A DNA stretch of 64,000 nt from Odobenus rosmarus divergens (lineage: Eukaryota > Chordata > Mammalia > Carnivora > Odobenidae), in assembly GCF_000321225.1 (NCBI RefSeq), contig NW_004451873.1:62001-126000 (forward strand), in the 5' to 3' direction. The translations under genes were made by a program, and so were the position numbers. Positions 13,189-26,305 of this stretch are shown one piece after another; positions within the stretch are counted from its first letter, which is position 1, and the number at the start of each line of letters is the position of its first letter. Below the pieces are notes generated by a model that did no database searches, was not told where the DNA came from, and saw only the letters and a program-made list of their open reading frames with translations.

Positions 13189-14265
13189 TAGGGAGGCCGA
13201 CGCGATCCTCTGGGTTCCCTGAGCGGTCGCAGGCATGCTTCCTTCTCTCAGCCCTACCTCTCAGCCGGAGTTAACTTTCCTTCCTCGCGCGGGGAGCTCC
13301 GAGAGAAGTGGGGCGCCTCTAGGAACCAAGACACCCCCAGACCTCCTCCTGCACCGCGCTGGGAACTTTCTTCTCTGTTCCAGGCTCCAGTCCTCGCCCT
13401 CTTGGGATCTGGGCCACATTAGAGGCCGGCTGAAAAGGTGTTCTGAGCCTGGCCTAGCCCTGCAGGCAGCCAGGAGTAGGCTCTGCCACTTTAAGCCACA
13501 CATCCCACCTCCCTGTGCTGGGCTGCAGAGTCAGGGTGGCCATCCTAGAGGCAGTTCCAGGTCATTCCGCCTCACGAGCAGGGCCATGAAGGGAGACAGA
13601 CCTCTTGGCAGAGGTGCCAGCTCCTTGGACACTGACCCCAAGCATTAGCATCTCCTTCTGGTGCCCTGGGAAGCTGCAGCTGGGGAGGGAGAGCTGGGCC
13701 CCCGGAGGACTGAGGTCCAGGATAAAAGTCCTCCATGCCCACCTTGTCCCTGGGTCCAGACCCTCATGGCAAGTTGGGGGGCCAGGGGCAGGCACCCTGG
13801 GCACCTGGTATCCAGACCAGCAGGACAGGATGACCTTGCTCACAGTGGTCAGGGAAGATGCCTGGTGTCCTGACTGATGAGCGGCTGTCCTGTGACCCCA
13901 GGCTTATCCAGTGCCCCATTCTCACCCCAGGGACCCAAGCTCCAGTAGCTACTAGGACTCTCCCGGGTCAGTCACCGGTCGGCAAACAAATGGTGTGACT
14001 GCCAGTCAGGGAGAGGGACCCTGCCCCCTCCCCCATCACTTGAGTCAGATGCCACTGAGGAGCAGATACCCCTCGGGGCCTGTGGGGGTATCTGCAAAAC
14101 AGGAGATGGGTGATTGCCTCTGAAGTTGAAATAAGGGATGCCCCCCATCCCAGTCAAGGTCTTGGGGCCCCCCAGCATCCCCCTGAGTTTTTCTGATACA
14201 CAGAACTGAAGTGAGGGTCTGAAAAACATTCACTCTCTAAAGCTAGGTCTAATTCATTCTCCATC

Positions 14266-14285
14266 TCCCTCTCTCTCTCTCTCAG
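14266..14285. repeat. (TC)n microsatellite
   Basis: Short CT/TC run between ccatctccc and agccctgcc. Confidence 0.8.
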
Positions 14286-15218
14286 CCCTGCCCCCTATTT
14301 AGCTCCTTTCCCTGCCTACCCTGCTAGCCTGCCAATATAAATGAGCATTTTGCCAACCCAGAGCCCTCTTTGCAAACTCCAGGGAAGCTAGGTTTGTAAT
14401 GAGAGCAAAGCCATTTTCCATCCAATGAGAGAGATTTCTCGTGCTGGGAGTGACCAGTCAGGCAACACTCGATGGCTTAAAATAGTGGTGACAAGAGCCC
14501 CCCCACCCCACCTTTCCTTTTTCCGAGGGACTGCTCTTCGTAACCCTAATATCGAGGGTTCCCATTCGAGAGAGTGTGGGAAGCCACAGGCTAAACAGAC
14601 AAGCATAGTCTGCAAGTTGTGCAAGCAAATGTGGGACCCTCCCATCAGGAACCGTGGCAGCTCCCCAGGACCAGGTTCCTCCCCTCTGGTCAGTGTTAGG
14701 ACTTAAGGCTCCCAGCCTGAGCTAGGAAGGAGCGGGCAGGAGTTGTAACTCCTGCACCCTCTGGGTGTCCTGGGCTTCTCCTCCTCCCTCGGAACTCCCT
14801 GGAGGTGGTAGCAGGTAGGCTGTACCAGTATCCACCGCTTGAGAGCGTTGAGGGGCCCTCCCTTCCCTTGCTCGTCTCCCCGCTGTCTTCATTGTCGGAG
14901 AGCCTCTGGTCAGGGTTCTCCTCGCCAACCCCATTGCGTGGGATGTGGGGGGTGTGAGGGGCCAACCCCAAGCGTGCCGGGCCTCCACAGACAACAGGCT
15001 TTGATTGAGCACCTTCTGGGAACTGGGCCTTGCCTTCCCAGTCTCCCCTTACCCTGGATGGTGAAGGGTTTGGACTGGGTTGATTGCATAAATGGGAACC
15101 CCCCCTCCCCGCCTTCCCGATCTTCCTCTGCCCATCTTCCTCTGCCCGTCTTGGCATGTCTGTCTGCAGTTCCCCTGCTGCAGACTCTCTCACTAACTGC
15201 AGGCTGCCGGGACATGGA

Positions 15219-15251
15219 GGGGGGGGGGCGGGGGGCGGGGATCGGGAGGGG
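15219..15251 (+). other. G-run cluster, potential G-quadruplex
   Basis: Runs of G separated by single C or AT residues (a run of about ten, then six, four, three and four), meeting the loose G4 pattern on the plus strand. Confidence 0.6.
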
Positions 15252-16689
15252 TGTATGCAGCAGGATTGATAAATGGGCAACAGGATAAGGGTCAGACTGG
15301 GCTTTGAATCTGTGTTTGTACCACAAGCTGCAGAGACAGGTGGCTGGAAGCACACATCTCTGGGGCTGGGTGGAGTGTAAGAAAAGAAATCCAAGAAAGA
15401 CCATCTGTGTGTGTCTGGAGGGGCAGTGGTCATACCTCTAGGCCAAAACAGCTGGTCTCATCTGCACAAGGTCAAAGAGGCAAGGGCCTGGCTGAGTTTC
15501 TAAGCTTAGGAAACCCACTACTCAAACTGGCCTCACCCCCACCAACACCCGAAGCTGAGTTTCAGCCACTGCCAATGGGCCTCTGCATGGAGCCCTTCCC
15601 CACTGCCCAGCTCAGCCTCACAAGAGCTTCTGCAAGCATTGCTCAGGCCAGTTGAGGATTTATTCATCATTTTGACGGGCAGGAAGCATTGATCCAGCAG
15701 AATTGGTTTAATAAAGAATCGCCAGCAAACCATGATAGATTGATTTTGCGGTTTGGAGTTCAGGGCTCACTGTCATGGGCTGCTTCTGGCATCTCCCGTT
15801 CCTGCGGGGGGAAGGTTGGGTGCCTTTTCTGAGGGCTGAGTGGACTCCACTCCGAGGGACCTGCAGCCATGGCTAATAAGAGGCTTTTCTGGGCTGCTTG
15901 CCCTTCTCCCCACCATGGCCCCAGCTATCGCATGGCTCCTCCGGGCTCTACAGGCTTGTCTGCCCCCCCCCCCCGCCCCTCCCACTTCCCAGTTGCCTTT
16001 TAAAATTTATATTAAGGTTTGGTAAGGGAAGAGACCAGGACACACAGCCAGCCCCTCAGAGCAGTGCTCCCTGGGCTCCTGCCCAAGGCTGGTTGAGCTC
16101 TTGGGTCCTGGATGGGTCCTTTCTTCCACATGAGCCATGTCTTGGGAGCCCAGCTTGGCAGCGGGAACCCGGAAAAAATAAAACATAGTGTTTTTCCAAA
16201 GAGAGAGGAAAGGAGCGGGGACCTGAGTGAAGTGTACCTGGTTTTGTTCCCAGAAGCCTGTCAGGCTTTCAAGTGTCAGGCTCAGGGGCTCTGCCTGGAT
16301 GTGTGTATGCCTCGGTGTCTGTCTGAGCAGGTGTCTTGGAGCTGTGTGGGCAGACCTGGGGGCTGGCAGGGAAATCCCCATGTGGGATGTCAGTGATGGG
16401 GCACTCCTGTGCCCCAAACTCTAGCTTGGCCCTGAAAGTGGAGGCAGACAGAAGCTTGGTCCTTCTCATCCCTCTGCTCTTCCGTCTCCTAGCCCGAGCC
16501 TTTTGAAGCTGTGAAGAAGGGAAGGAAGGGAAGGGAAGAAGTGCCCTAAAGGGTCTTTTCCTTGGGACAGAAACCGCTGGACTCTGAAACCATGGAACCT
16601 GGACCAGGGGTCTGATAAGTCCCAAGGGTGACCTCACCCTGACTTCTGGTGCGGGCCCCCGGCCCCTGGCACTGCCACTGCCCCCGTCA

Positions 16690-16795
16690 CATCACTTGCC
16701 CAGCCCTATCTGCTCGGGTTATGAGCTTTCTCTGAGCCTCAGTTTTCCCACCTAGGACAATGGGAATCCTGTTGCTCATGTCAGACCTGTACACC
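16690..16795 (+). repeat. MIR fragment
   Basis: Contains ctttctctgagcctcagttt then tcccacctaggacaatggga, the central MIR region. Confidence 0.6.
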
Positions 16796-16934
16796 TGTGG
16801 TCACCCTGTGGAGGTAAGCAGCTCCAGTACCCTGTCAGAGATCATGATGCTGCTGGGAGCCACGCCGCCCCCACTCTCACTGCTTCCTTCCCGTAGTCCT
16901 GGGTGGACCACATGGGTCTCTGTCCTTGGCTCAG

Positions 16935-17095
16935 GCCAGTGGTTCTGAACCTGTGTCAGGGACCTAAGTGAGAACTTGCAGGAAACTATAGAGTGTCTAT
17001 CGAGAAAGAGGCGCGTATATCCAGACACAACAGGACACTCAATTTCTGGGGTCTGTGGACTCTCTAAGTTGAAGACCATCTAGGTTGTGAACCCC
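16935..17095. repeat. Possible hAT-derived MER element
   Basis: Begins cagtggttctgaacctgtg and ends aggttgtgaacccc, resembling terminal inverted repeats of non-autonomous hAT transposons. Family not identified. Confidence 0.35.
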
Positions 17096-18084
17096 ACTCT
17101 ATCTAAACCATCCCAGCAAAGAGTGCCTGGCCTGGCAGGGGCAGGTGCTAGCCTCTTGGAGCTCGGGCTCCCTGGGGCCGTCTGTAACCTGAGGCCGGGG
17201 CCTCCCTTTGCTAGCAGGATGGGCATGAAAATGGAGCAGAGTCAGATGCAGAAGGAGGCAATCTGGGCACTACTTTTCTGTTTCCTCAGTCCCACGCCCA
17301 GCTTCTCCCCTTCAACCAGAGGCCGGACTGTTTGCATAGGAGGTGGTGAGGAGGAAGGAGGGAGCAGCCCGGCTCTGGGTTGGTGGGAGGGGGGGCTTCC
17401 TGGAGGCCATTGCCCAAGAATGCACCTTCTGCTCTCAGGAATATGGGCACTCACTCTTATCTGTTGTAGTGTAGAAAGCCAGGCCGAAAGGAGCTGCAGG
17501 GCTTGCGGCGCCAGGGGAGGGGGAAGGGCGCCTTGGTGCAGAGGGGAATTCCAAGGTGAGCTGCCCGGGCAGTGCTGTTAGCTGGCACAGGGGGCAGCAG
17601 GATTCTCCAGTCATGAGGACATGTTCATCCTGATAAGACTGGGCTGGGGGCAAAGGCCAGCACCCAGCTCAGGGCCGAGGAGCTCCCGGGATGCGGGGTG
17701 CGCAGAAGCCCCATGGGGCCGGGCCCCTTGTGTCTCCGGGGCAGGGAGCCGGGGCTCCAGGTTTTCCCTGTGGCAAGGCTTCAGTTCCCCGTGGTGTGAC
17801 TGCTACGTGATGAGGCTGGGGGCTGCTCCCCTGCCCAGCCCTGCCCCTGTTTGTTCCCTTAGCTGCTGTGAGCTGTGAGGCTTTGGGCTGTCAGGTGGCC
17901 TGCCTCCCACAGCGCTGGGCTGTCTGCCTGTCTGTCTGCCTGTCCATCTGCCCTCCTCTCCCCTGCTTTCGGGCCCCTGGGTCTTCTGGGATGCCTTCTC
18001 GGGCCACACGGCCACCCACCATCAACCATCTGTCCCCGGCCTGACAACCTCAGGGCATTTGGATGGAGCTGTGGGTTTGTTCAA

Positions 18085-18235
18085 ATGCAGTGCTTCTCAC
18101 ATTGTCATGTCATCCAGCTCGCCTGGGGATCCTGTGAAACTACAGGTTCTGACTCATCAGGTCAGAATTAAGGGCGGGGTCTGAGATTCTGCATTTCTGA
18201 TACGGGCCCAGGTGATGCTGATGCTGCTGGTGCCC
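18085..18235 (+). mobile_element. MER5A-like DNA transposon fragment
   Basis: Shows cagtgcttctcacattgtca at the left and the diagnostic ctgagattctgcatttctga then caggtgatgctgatgctgct on the right, matching MER5A (hAT-Charlie). Confidence 0.85.
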
Positions 18236-19904
18236 AGCCCAGAGCCGAGCTCGGAGGACTGGGGTTCAGATCATGTGTATGTTCTCTGCTTAGCCTGGGC
18301 TCCCTGACTGAGTTCCCTGAGGGCAGAGACTCTGTCTTCTCCTGTTGGCCCCTAGCACTGAGCACAGCAGGGTGACTTCTCTGAACCAGGTTGAGCAACC
18401 CTTAGCCACAGAGGTCAGCCAAACGCTTGGGGGTGTTGGATTCACAGCCTTCCTCCCCTCCTGCACTGCGGCTTGGACCCTGCTGGCCCTGGATGCTGGC
18501 CGATGGGGTGGGGTGAGTAGAGGGAGGCCACATAGCTGGAGGGCCCTTACGAACCAGTCTTGTCCCATTGCTTGGGTGGCTTCTCTCCCATTCAAAGGGC
18601 CAGAGCAGTGGGCCCGGCTGGAGGAGCAGGGGCAGGGAGTGCAGCGACCGCCGGGCTGCAGGGAGGTTTCTGGGAAGGAACAGATGTCAGCCAGAGAGTC
18701 CAGAGGTGTCAGGGCAGGAGAGTGGGTGTGAGGTGGCCCTGACAGTGGCTGCCTGGGAATAGGAAGAGACATCCAGTAAAAGGAGCTGCTTTGGTGCTTT
18801 GAGGTTGTCGGGTGATGGGGGGTGGTTGTCTGGACCTCAATGCCCCCTCCACTGCCCTGCACCATGCCTAGGAGCCTCCCCCGTGGGCTGGACTTACCTG
18901 TCACTTCTCTCTGCCCCTCCTACCCTGGAAGGCAGCAGGCCACATACAGATGACGGAGCTGACAGTGTCATAGCAGCCTGAGTGGCCCCTTGTGACAACA
19001 CTGGCCATCCTGGGGGAATTTACCCAGAGTAGAAGGTGCAGTCCCCTCTGGCCCAGGTGGGGAGGAGGGGCTTGTCACATATCCAAGGAGGCAGCCAGCT
19101 CCAGCACATACACTGCTTGGCTCAAGGACTCTTACAAAGCTGTGACTGCCAGTTGCTAATTAATAGAAGGGCTACTAAGGCCGGCCAGGCGGTCCTGCTT
19201 GGGCCCAGGGGATATTGAAGAATCCACGTTTCCCAGCCGGAGCGGGCCGTGGGGAGGGCAGGGGCATTGCCTTGACTTTGGAGAGGATGTTCTCCGCCAG
19301 CCAGGCTTTACTGAGAAAGCACTGCCAGGGCCCTGGAAATCGGTGATTCCAAAGCCTAGGAGGCCACTCAAAGACACTCTTCATCATCAGCACCTGCCCA
19401 GAATCAGGGTGGAAGCAGCACAAAGCGAGGGTGTGCTCCCTGTCACCAAGAGTGCTCAAGATGAGACAGCAGTACTTAGATCAGAAGTTGCTAAGCAGCA
19501 CCCCGTGGACCAAAGACAGCACCCAGATGTGTTCTGTTTAGGCAGCATAGTGTGTCATAACAAATCTGAGACAGTTTTAAAATGGAAAGATGTGACATAA
19601 AAATTTGGCTTTCGGGCTTCCTCTGAAAAATCAGAAACCCTGGCGGCTCTGGCCCCACGTTCCCACACCACAGCAGGCAGCTGGAGCAGACTAGAGGCTG
19701 CCCCGCTTCATTTGGCGTTTGCTCTCCGGTTGCCCACTGTCCCTAACATCCCATACCCAGTGGAATCATTCATGCCTCTCCCACCCCCCGAGCTGATGAC
19801 CCTTGTAAGACTTCTGAGTTTACAACCCTCTATTCAACCCAGCAGAGACTAGAGCCAGGATCAGAATCCAGACTAGACTGGATTCGCAGGTCAGTAACCA
19901 TCAT

Positions 19905-20105
19905 TTATGAAAACCATCTATAACAGGTACCAAACTGCTAGAAGCTTTGTATCTCATATTTTATTTACTCTACATGGTGGCCTGAACAATAGGTTCTGTT
20001 ATCCCCAGTTTACAGATAAAGAAACTGAGTCTCTGATGGGATAAAGAAAAAGATTTGCCCTAAATCATGCAGCGATGAAGTACCAGAACCTGGTCTCAAG
20101 GATTC
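19905..20105 (-). repeat. MIR SINE
   Basis: Reverse-orientation MIR: catcatttatgaaaaccatc, ccccagtttacagataaaga, aactgagtctctgatggg. Confidence 0.75.
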
Positions 20106-20274
20106 TAAACACATTCTTGTCCCTCTTTGTCTCCTCCTCCTTCTTTTTTGTTAGCTTTAAAAAGCTAAATTACAAACATTCTCCTGAGAATGAAAACATT
20201 GCAGATAATGTTTGACCACACATTATCGGTGCGGAGGGCTGTGGGGTGACGGGGCTGAGCCGGCATGGGAGATT

Positions 20275-20402
20275 TCATAAGCCTTAGCAAACCCCTGGCC
20301 TAAAGCCTTCATTTTATCAAAGGGGAGCAAAGGACCAGAAAGGGAGAGCCACTGGCCCAAGGTCACAGAATAAGTCCACGTCAGAGATGAAATCAGAGCC
20401 CA
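20275..20402 (-). repeat. MIR fragment
   Basis: Reverse MIR core: ttcattttatcaaaggggag, actggcccaaggtcacagaa, gatgaaatcagagccc. Confidence 0.65.
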
Positions 20403-20505
20403 GTGGGTTATGTAACATCTGGCTGCAAAGATCTTAACATTCCACAGTCTATCCCTAGACCCCAACCAGAGGTCCTGAATGGTCTTGTCACTGGAGCGTT
20501 TTGGC

Positions 20506-20692
20506 TTTTTTTTTTTTTTTAAAGATTTTGTATTTATTTGAGCGAGAGAGAGAGCATGAGAGAGAGAATATGAGGAGGGGCATAGGGAGAGGGAGAAGCA
20601 GACTCCTTGCTGAGCAAGGAGCTCGACGCGGGGCTCCATCACTGCCTGAGCCAAAGGCAGATGCTTAACCGACTGAGCCACCCAGGCGCTCA
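20506..20692 (-). mobile_element. Can-SINE (tRNA-Lys-derived), intron 1
   Basis: T run, aaagattttgtatttatttg, a GA-rich block, then the reverse of the tRNA-like head ending aaccgactgagccacccagg. Candidate target-site duplication gtcactgga at 20487 and 20693, imperfect beyond that. Confidence 0.95.
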
Positions 20693-21106
20693 GTCACTGG
20701 ACCTTTTTCCAGTTGCCGCAGCTCCATTACCAAGTTTTGCGGTGATAAGTATTTTCTGAGTCCCTCCTTAATTTAAGCTGACCCACTGAGAAGGGAGTCT
20801 TTCCATATCTGAAAATGCAGCGTCTGGAGGCTGGGACATGCTTGCCCTGACCGCCCCCCCGCCCCGCCACTCTGGGGTTGCTCTGCTCCTGCGGATGCCA
20901 GATCAGGATCCTGACTGGCATGGAAGATTCTGGGATTTTGGAACCATATCCAGATGCCTGGATATGGTTGATGCACCTGGATATGATTAGGGTTCCTAGG
21001 GGAAGGGGACAGGTAGCCAGTGGAATCTGTGTTCTCTCCACCAGAGAAATAGGAGGTCACGTGGTTTATCCATTACCTCCTTCAGAGAAGTGAGGAAGTG
21101 GAGTCC

Positions 21107-21250
21107 TGGTTCAGGACTGTGTGTCCAGGGTCGGGGCTCAGGGTGTGATCAAGGTCAGGTCTCTCTCTGAGGCCACAGTCTAGGCCCACGCTGTGGCCAG
21201 AATCCGGGTTCAACCTGAGACCAAAGAAGGCCTTGGTCTGGGGTCAGGAA
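21107..21250. repeat. Degenerate tandem sequence (ggtcagg-rich)
   Basis: Recurring blocks like cagggtcggggctcagggtg and tcaaggtcaggtctc with spacing of about 25 bases; resembles the sequence at 49,770-49,890. Confidence 0.4.
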
Positions 21251-24200
21251 CTGGAGTCGTTGAACAAAGCCTCGGAACCAACCGCAGTGCCTCCCAGAGG
21301 CCCCAGGCCTTGGGGCAAGGTGGGCATGTGGCCCACCCCACCTGGGACCCTCCCCTGTAAGAAGCCCTCCCTTTCTCTAAGCTCCCTGAGCTCCTACACC
21401 TCTCAGTGTCTGAGCCAGCTGCCTCTGGGCCTCTCTGGGAGGGCAAGTACAAATTATAAATAAACAACGGTTCCACTGCCTTCGACGCCAAAGCCACCAA
21501 ATCTGCCACGTGACGGCTCCGTGCCCCACTCTGCTCTCTGGTTGTCTGGGGCTGGTGTCTGTCTTCCCAGCCAGGCAGCCAGCTCGCGGCTTCTGCACAG
21601 CGGTGCTCGGGCATGGGCAGGGATGTGTGCTGGCTTGATGGAGGGACTCCCCACACCCCACTGCACTCCTAGCTCCTCAAATTGCGGAGCCAGCCGCGGG
21701 GCCTGTGGGTCTGCTCCTGGCAGCTGCGGGGGCCTGATAATTGGCTGCTGATGATTTTGTGTCTGTCTAAGCATTTATCCGTGTGGGTGGACGTGTTATG
21801 TCTGCGTGAACAAGGCTTTCAGATATTAATACATAACATGGGGCTGGCTAATAGTCTTCTGGGTCTGGCGAGGGGCAAGCTTAAGGGCAGGGTGGGCCAT
21901 GCCCCCTCAGAGATCAGATGCTCCATTCCAAGACTGTTCTCATCCGTTATGGAGGACCGGGGTCCCTACCCACCCAGCAAAGAAGAGAATAGGATTTCAG
22001 CTCCTCTTTAGGGTAGATCAGTACGGATTGATGGTCAGGGAAGGCTTCCTGGAGGAAGCAGATCTGAGCTGGATTTGAAGGAAAGAGAGAACCATTCTGC
22101 ACACTTTCTTGGAAGTAGGTTTCTGGGAGATGGAGCTAAGGCGCTGGGGTGGGTGTTGGTAGGCACTAAGGGCAGGTTACTCAAAATCTGCCTCCTTGGA
22201 CCTGTACTTATTAAGCTCTGTGCTTCTCCCCTGAGGACTATTTCCCCACTGCCCTGGGTCTTGACCCTAATGATGTCTGAGTATGTGTGCATATATTTGC
22301 ATGTGTGTGCCTGTCTCCCTGGCTTCTCCCCCTGGGTCCTTGTGGCTCAGGGAGCTCTCCTGGCCCTGGCCCCAGCTGCCCAACCTCTGAGACAGCCCCC
22401 TTCTCTTGCTGTACTACGCCCGGAAGGCAGGTGTGGCCGCCGCATTAATGTCACTGAGTGTGTGGCCTGGAGCCCAGAAGTAATTGCCCTGCAGTTCCCG
22501 GAGCAGCCCCTGTCAATGATTAACACGAGTCCCCAGCCACTCATCGCCAAAGCCGGCTTCTCCCACCTATCGTCTGTCAGAGGATACAGGGCGCTTTTCC
22601 CTTCCGCAGGGACAGGAAAGACCCACAGGCCTCATCAGGGCCATCAGCACCTTCTAGAAGAAACACGGTCCAGCAGGGGAGACGCTGCAGCTGGGGCCTG
22701 TCTGTGCAGCATTGGGGCTGGCCCACCCTGGAGCCCCGGGTTCTCTCCTCCTGAGCTTTCCTAGCTTGTAACTGCCCACCCCTCCCACGCCGAGTCTGCC
22801 CTCCTAACCCTCCTCCTGTCCCGCTCTATGACCTCAGCAAAGTCCTTTCCTGTCTCAGTGTCCAGGGTCAGGGCCCAGTCTGAGGCTGAGAAGAGAGCAA
22901 AGCTAATTGCCCAAATAAGTATTGAACCAGTAATCCTGACCCCATTAGTACAAACTGAGCCGGCAGGGCAGGGACAGCGCCGCTGAGGAGTGGAGCTGAT
23001 GAGAACCTCCCTCCCTCCCTCCCAGAGGCTGATCCAGGCATGACCCTGGAGTTGTGCAGTCCCTGTGCTCCTGGGGCAGTGGGAATTCCTGACACACGGG
23101 TTTCTTTCTGCAGAGGCTCTGCCGGCCCTTTGTGCCGGGGGACAGGGCGGAGGCTCCCCAGCTTGTTGTGTGGTATCTGGTCTGCTCCCCCTGCATGAGA
23201 TCATGGCCCCCGTGGGATCATCAGGCTATCTTTTTTTTGTTCGCTGGGCAAAGGACCCCAACCCCCTTCTCCCAGCCATCTCTGCTGGGGGACAGTTGTC
23301 CCCTCCTGGAAGCTCAGACCTGGCCCCGGAAGAGTTCAGAGGTGAGGATCCAGGGAGAGTGCGGGTCATACTAGACAGCTGCGCCTGGAGGAGTCCTGGG
23401 GGGCAGGCCAGCAGCACCATGGGCTTTGGCATTGGCAGGGGAAGGAAATGCGGCAAGCTGTTCATCCTGTCCCAGAGGCTCTGAGGAGTCATCATCCCGC
23501 TATGTTGCTCCACAGCTTCTGAGGACAGAGCCGGGGGGGTCCGTGGTGAATGAGAGGTCAGTGGATGCTCAGCTCTGCCCCATCCAGCTGTGAGGACCGG
23601 GCCGAAACCTCCCCTCCCTGCGCCTTGCTTTCCTCATCTGAAAGTGAACAGTGCTTCCGGAGAGGGACTGGGTTTTAGCAAGACCCCAAGACCCCGAAGC
23701 TGGAATTGGCCGGCTGCGGAGTCACCTGGGAGCTTTGTGCGATTATGGACGCCTGGGCCTCCCAGTATGGCCCCCCGGGCGGGTATGATTTGGGGGAGCA
23801 CCCAGATTGATTCTGCTTCTGTCACTTGAGGAGCCAGTGAGCTGGGCATCTCTAAGGCCCTCGCCACGCTAATGGTCTATAGCTTTCTGACCGCACCTCG
23901 TCTGCCTCAGCCCCTCGGGGCTCCCCAGAGCCTGGGGGTGAGATGCTCGCTCCCCAGCCTGCCATCCAAGCCCATTTGTGATAGGCTCCTCTCCAGGGAG
24001 TCATTACCTTTTCTTGTGTTAGCAATCAGAAATCATAAAACTCTGGGGGCCCCAGGTAACCACGGCCCTTGCTCCGCGTCCTTGTCAGATGGTGTTTTCC
24101 TAGATGGAAGCCGGTGGAGTCCCATCTGGCTCGTGGTGTCAGGAGCCCAGGCCCCTCCAGGGAACCCTGATCCCAACAAGAAGGGGGCCACGTAGACCCT

Positions 24201-24610
24201 CCCAGAGTGAATATTTAGCTAGCTTCTCTGGGGCGGCCCTCCCGCGGCGTCGTCCTCACCTCTGCCCTGAGTCCGGCGGGTTTCGCCCTTCACCCCGGTG
24301 CCCCCTCCTTGGGCAGCAGGTGAGCTCTCCTACCTAAGTTACCCTGAGGTTGCTTCCCTCCCGTGCTGCTCCTCCGCCGAATGCTATTTTCGTTGCGGTC
24401 TCCTGAGTGCGTGCAGCTGTGCTTGAGCCTTTGCTGCCTGGAAGCTGGATGGGCAAGTGCTCCAGCTGCTCGGCGCCTCCCCGTTTTCCCCCAGGTAGTC
24501 TTGTAGGCTGGGTGAAGCTCAGAGAGGTTAGGCCACTAACCTGAGGGAACACAGCAGCCTGGCATCTCGGGGCGCTATAGAGCAGATGACCCCTGCTATA
24601 CACATCGGGG

Positions 24611-24666
24611 TATGTGTGCCTGTGTGTGCGCCTGCGTGTGCGCACGTGTGTGCACGTGTGTGCACA
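24611..24666. repeat. (TG)n/(GTGC) purine-pyrimidine run
   Basis: Alternating GT, GC and AC dinucleotides such as gtgtgcgcacgtgtgtgcac; a potential Z-DNA former. Confidence 0.8.
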
Positions 24667-25039
24667 CTCACTCTTACATTAACATATCTGTGTGCGCACA
24701 GACTTCAAGTCTCCTGGGGAAGCCTCAGCCCTTCAGAGAAGCGTTGGGTTGACATCTTGGTGTTTCTTATGGCCGGGCCCATGCTCAGTTGTGCCGTCAC
24801 AATCCCTTCCCCGAGGATCTCTCTTCCTCTGCAACCTTCGTGGCTCCCCACGGCCCCGGAAGAGTCTGGACTACTCAGTCTGGCGTTCAGGATGCCCCCG
24901 ACTTCTCTTCAGACCAGTATTGTGTGGGGGAGCAGGGGGCCAGAGTTCTCCACGGTTTGTACTCTTCTCTCAGCGAGCTTTCCATCTGGCCAGCTGCCCT
25001 TGGCTGGCCTCTTTAGCCTCTGCACTGCAGAGGTTCATG

Positions 25040-25175
25040 GAATTGGCGTGTCTTTAGAGATCGTCCAGCTCCAGCCTCTCTTATCAATGGGGAAACTGAG
25101 AAAAGGATTATGAGAGGGCAAGGACCTGTTCAGGGCACACAGCAGGTTAGAGGTGGAGAGGGAACTAGAACCCAA
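25040..25175 (-). repeat. MIR-like fragment
   Basis: Reverse MIR features: tatcaatggggaaactgaga, gttcagggcacacagcaggt, gaactagaacccaagactct. Confidence 0.6.
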
Positions 25176-25594
25176 GACTCTCAGGCCCCTGGGCTGGACT
25201 CCTGCTGTGTAGCTTGGGCCTCCTTCCCGTAACCGCAACACTGACCTTCCTGACCCATGAAACCGCTCCGGCCGCCTCCTCTCTGGGGCTTTTGTACCCA
25301 GCAGGCCGTGCTGCTTCCTGTTGCTCTCTGTCCACATGCTCAAGCCTGGCTGAATTTCCCCTCCAGCTATCCCCAGCCCACACTGCAGAGCCAGACAGTC
25401 CCCTTACTACCCGCCCCCACCAGCTTATGGCTCATCTGCCCATGGAACTGGTCTGGATCATCAGCTCCCCTGTAGGGGTGGGTCTGTCCGTCCCTAAGAC
25501 TGAGAGCTTCTTGTGGTGAGACCGGTCCACACGTGTCAGTATCCCCAGAGCCCTCAGGCCAGGACCTACATCTTAGTGGTCACAAGAATAATAA

Positions 25595-25748
25595 TGGTGA
25601 TGATAACAGCCAGCCTATACTGAGTATTTGCACTGCATAGCATATTATAAATATCTCATTGAATTCTCCCAGAATCCTGTGAGGTGGGATTCAGGTCCTT
25701 GTTTTGCACATGAGGAGACAGGCTCAGAGAGGTTAAGTGATTAGACAC
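25595..25748 (-). repeat. MIR SINE
   Basis: Reverse MIR: ctatactgagtatttgcact, cctgtgaggtgggattcagg, aggctcagagaggttaagtg. Confidence 0.8.
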
Positions 25749-25784
25749 TGGAATGCCTAAACTCCCTACCTGTCTGCTATAGCC

Positions 25785-25872
25785 TGGCTACTCCATGTGG
25801 TCCCCTGACCAGCAGCCGTACTATCACTAGGGAGCCTCTTTGCAATGCAGATGTCAGCCCCCACTCCACACT
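25785..25872 (-). mobile_element. MER5A-like fragment
   Basis: catgtggtcccctgaccagc then tgcaatgcagatgtcagccc match the reverse of MER5A. Confidence 0.65.
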
Positions 25873-26274
25873 TAGTAAATCCCTGTCTGTGTCTTGGTAA
25901 AATCCCCAAGTGATTTGTGTGCAGAGCACTGTGCTGTATGATGGAAAGATCACGATTCCGTCAGTGACGGCCCTCATTCACCTCTGCTTGGGGAATAGCC
26001 AAGACAGGCCCTCACTGTATGATGAAATGCTAGGGCCTCAGCCCAGGACCAGGAGGGACTTTGCAGAATGTCAGGAGTTTAACATGTCTTCTTGGGTCTT
26101 CAAAACCAAAACCAAATTTTCTTCCTTAAGTCACATAGGCAATTTAAAAAATAAAAATACAACCAAATCCCAGCTACCCACCCATAAACCAAGCCCTAGA
26201 TGCCCTTGGCTCTGAATCTTCTGGAGGCAGCCCCAGGCAGACGAGGGAGCAGCTACCTGGGAGCCCTGTGATTC

Positions 26275-26305
26275 TGAGTCAGAGTCTGAGGTGGGTTAAA
26301 AATAG
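26275..26305 (+). promoter_or_regulatory. HCN4: AP-1 plus MEF2 site pair, candidate HCN4 intron 1 enhancer
   Basis: TGAGTCA (26275-26281) is a perfect AP-1 site and TTAAAAATAG (26296-26305) fits the MEF2 consensus YTAWWWWTAR, 14 bases apart. E-box-like CAGCTACCTG (26250-26259) and CAGGTG (about 26322) flank them. From memory, rodent Hcn4 has a conserved non-coding enhancer depending on MEF2 and AP-1 sites; whether this is the orthologous element needs alignment. No repeat was recognised across it. Confidence 0.5.
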
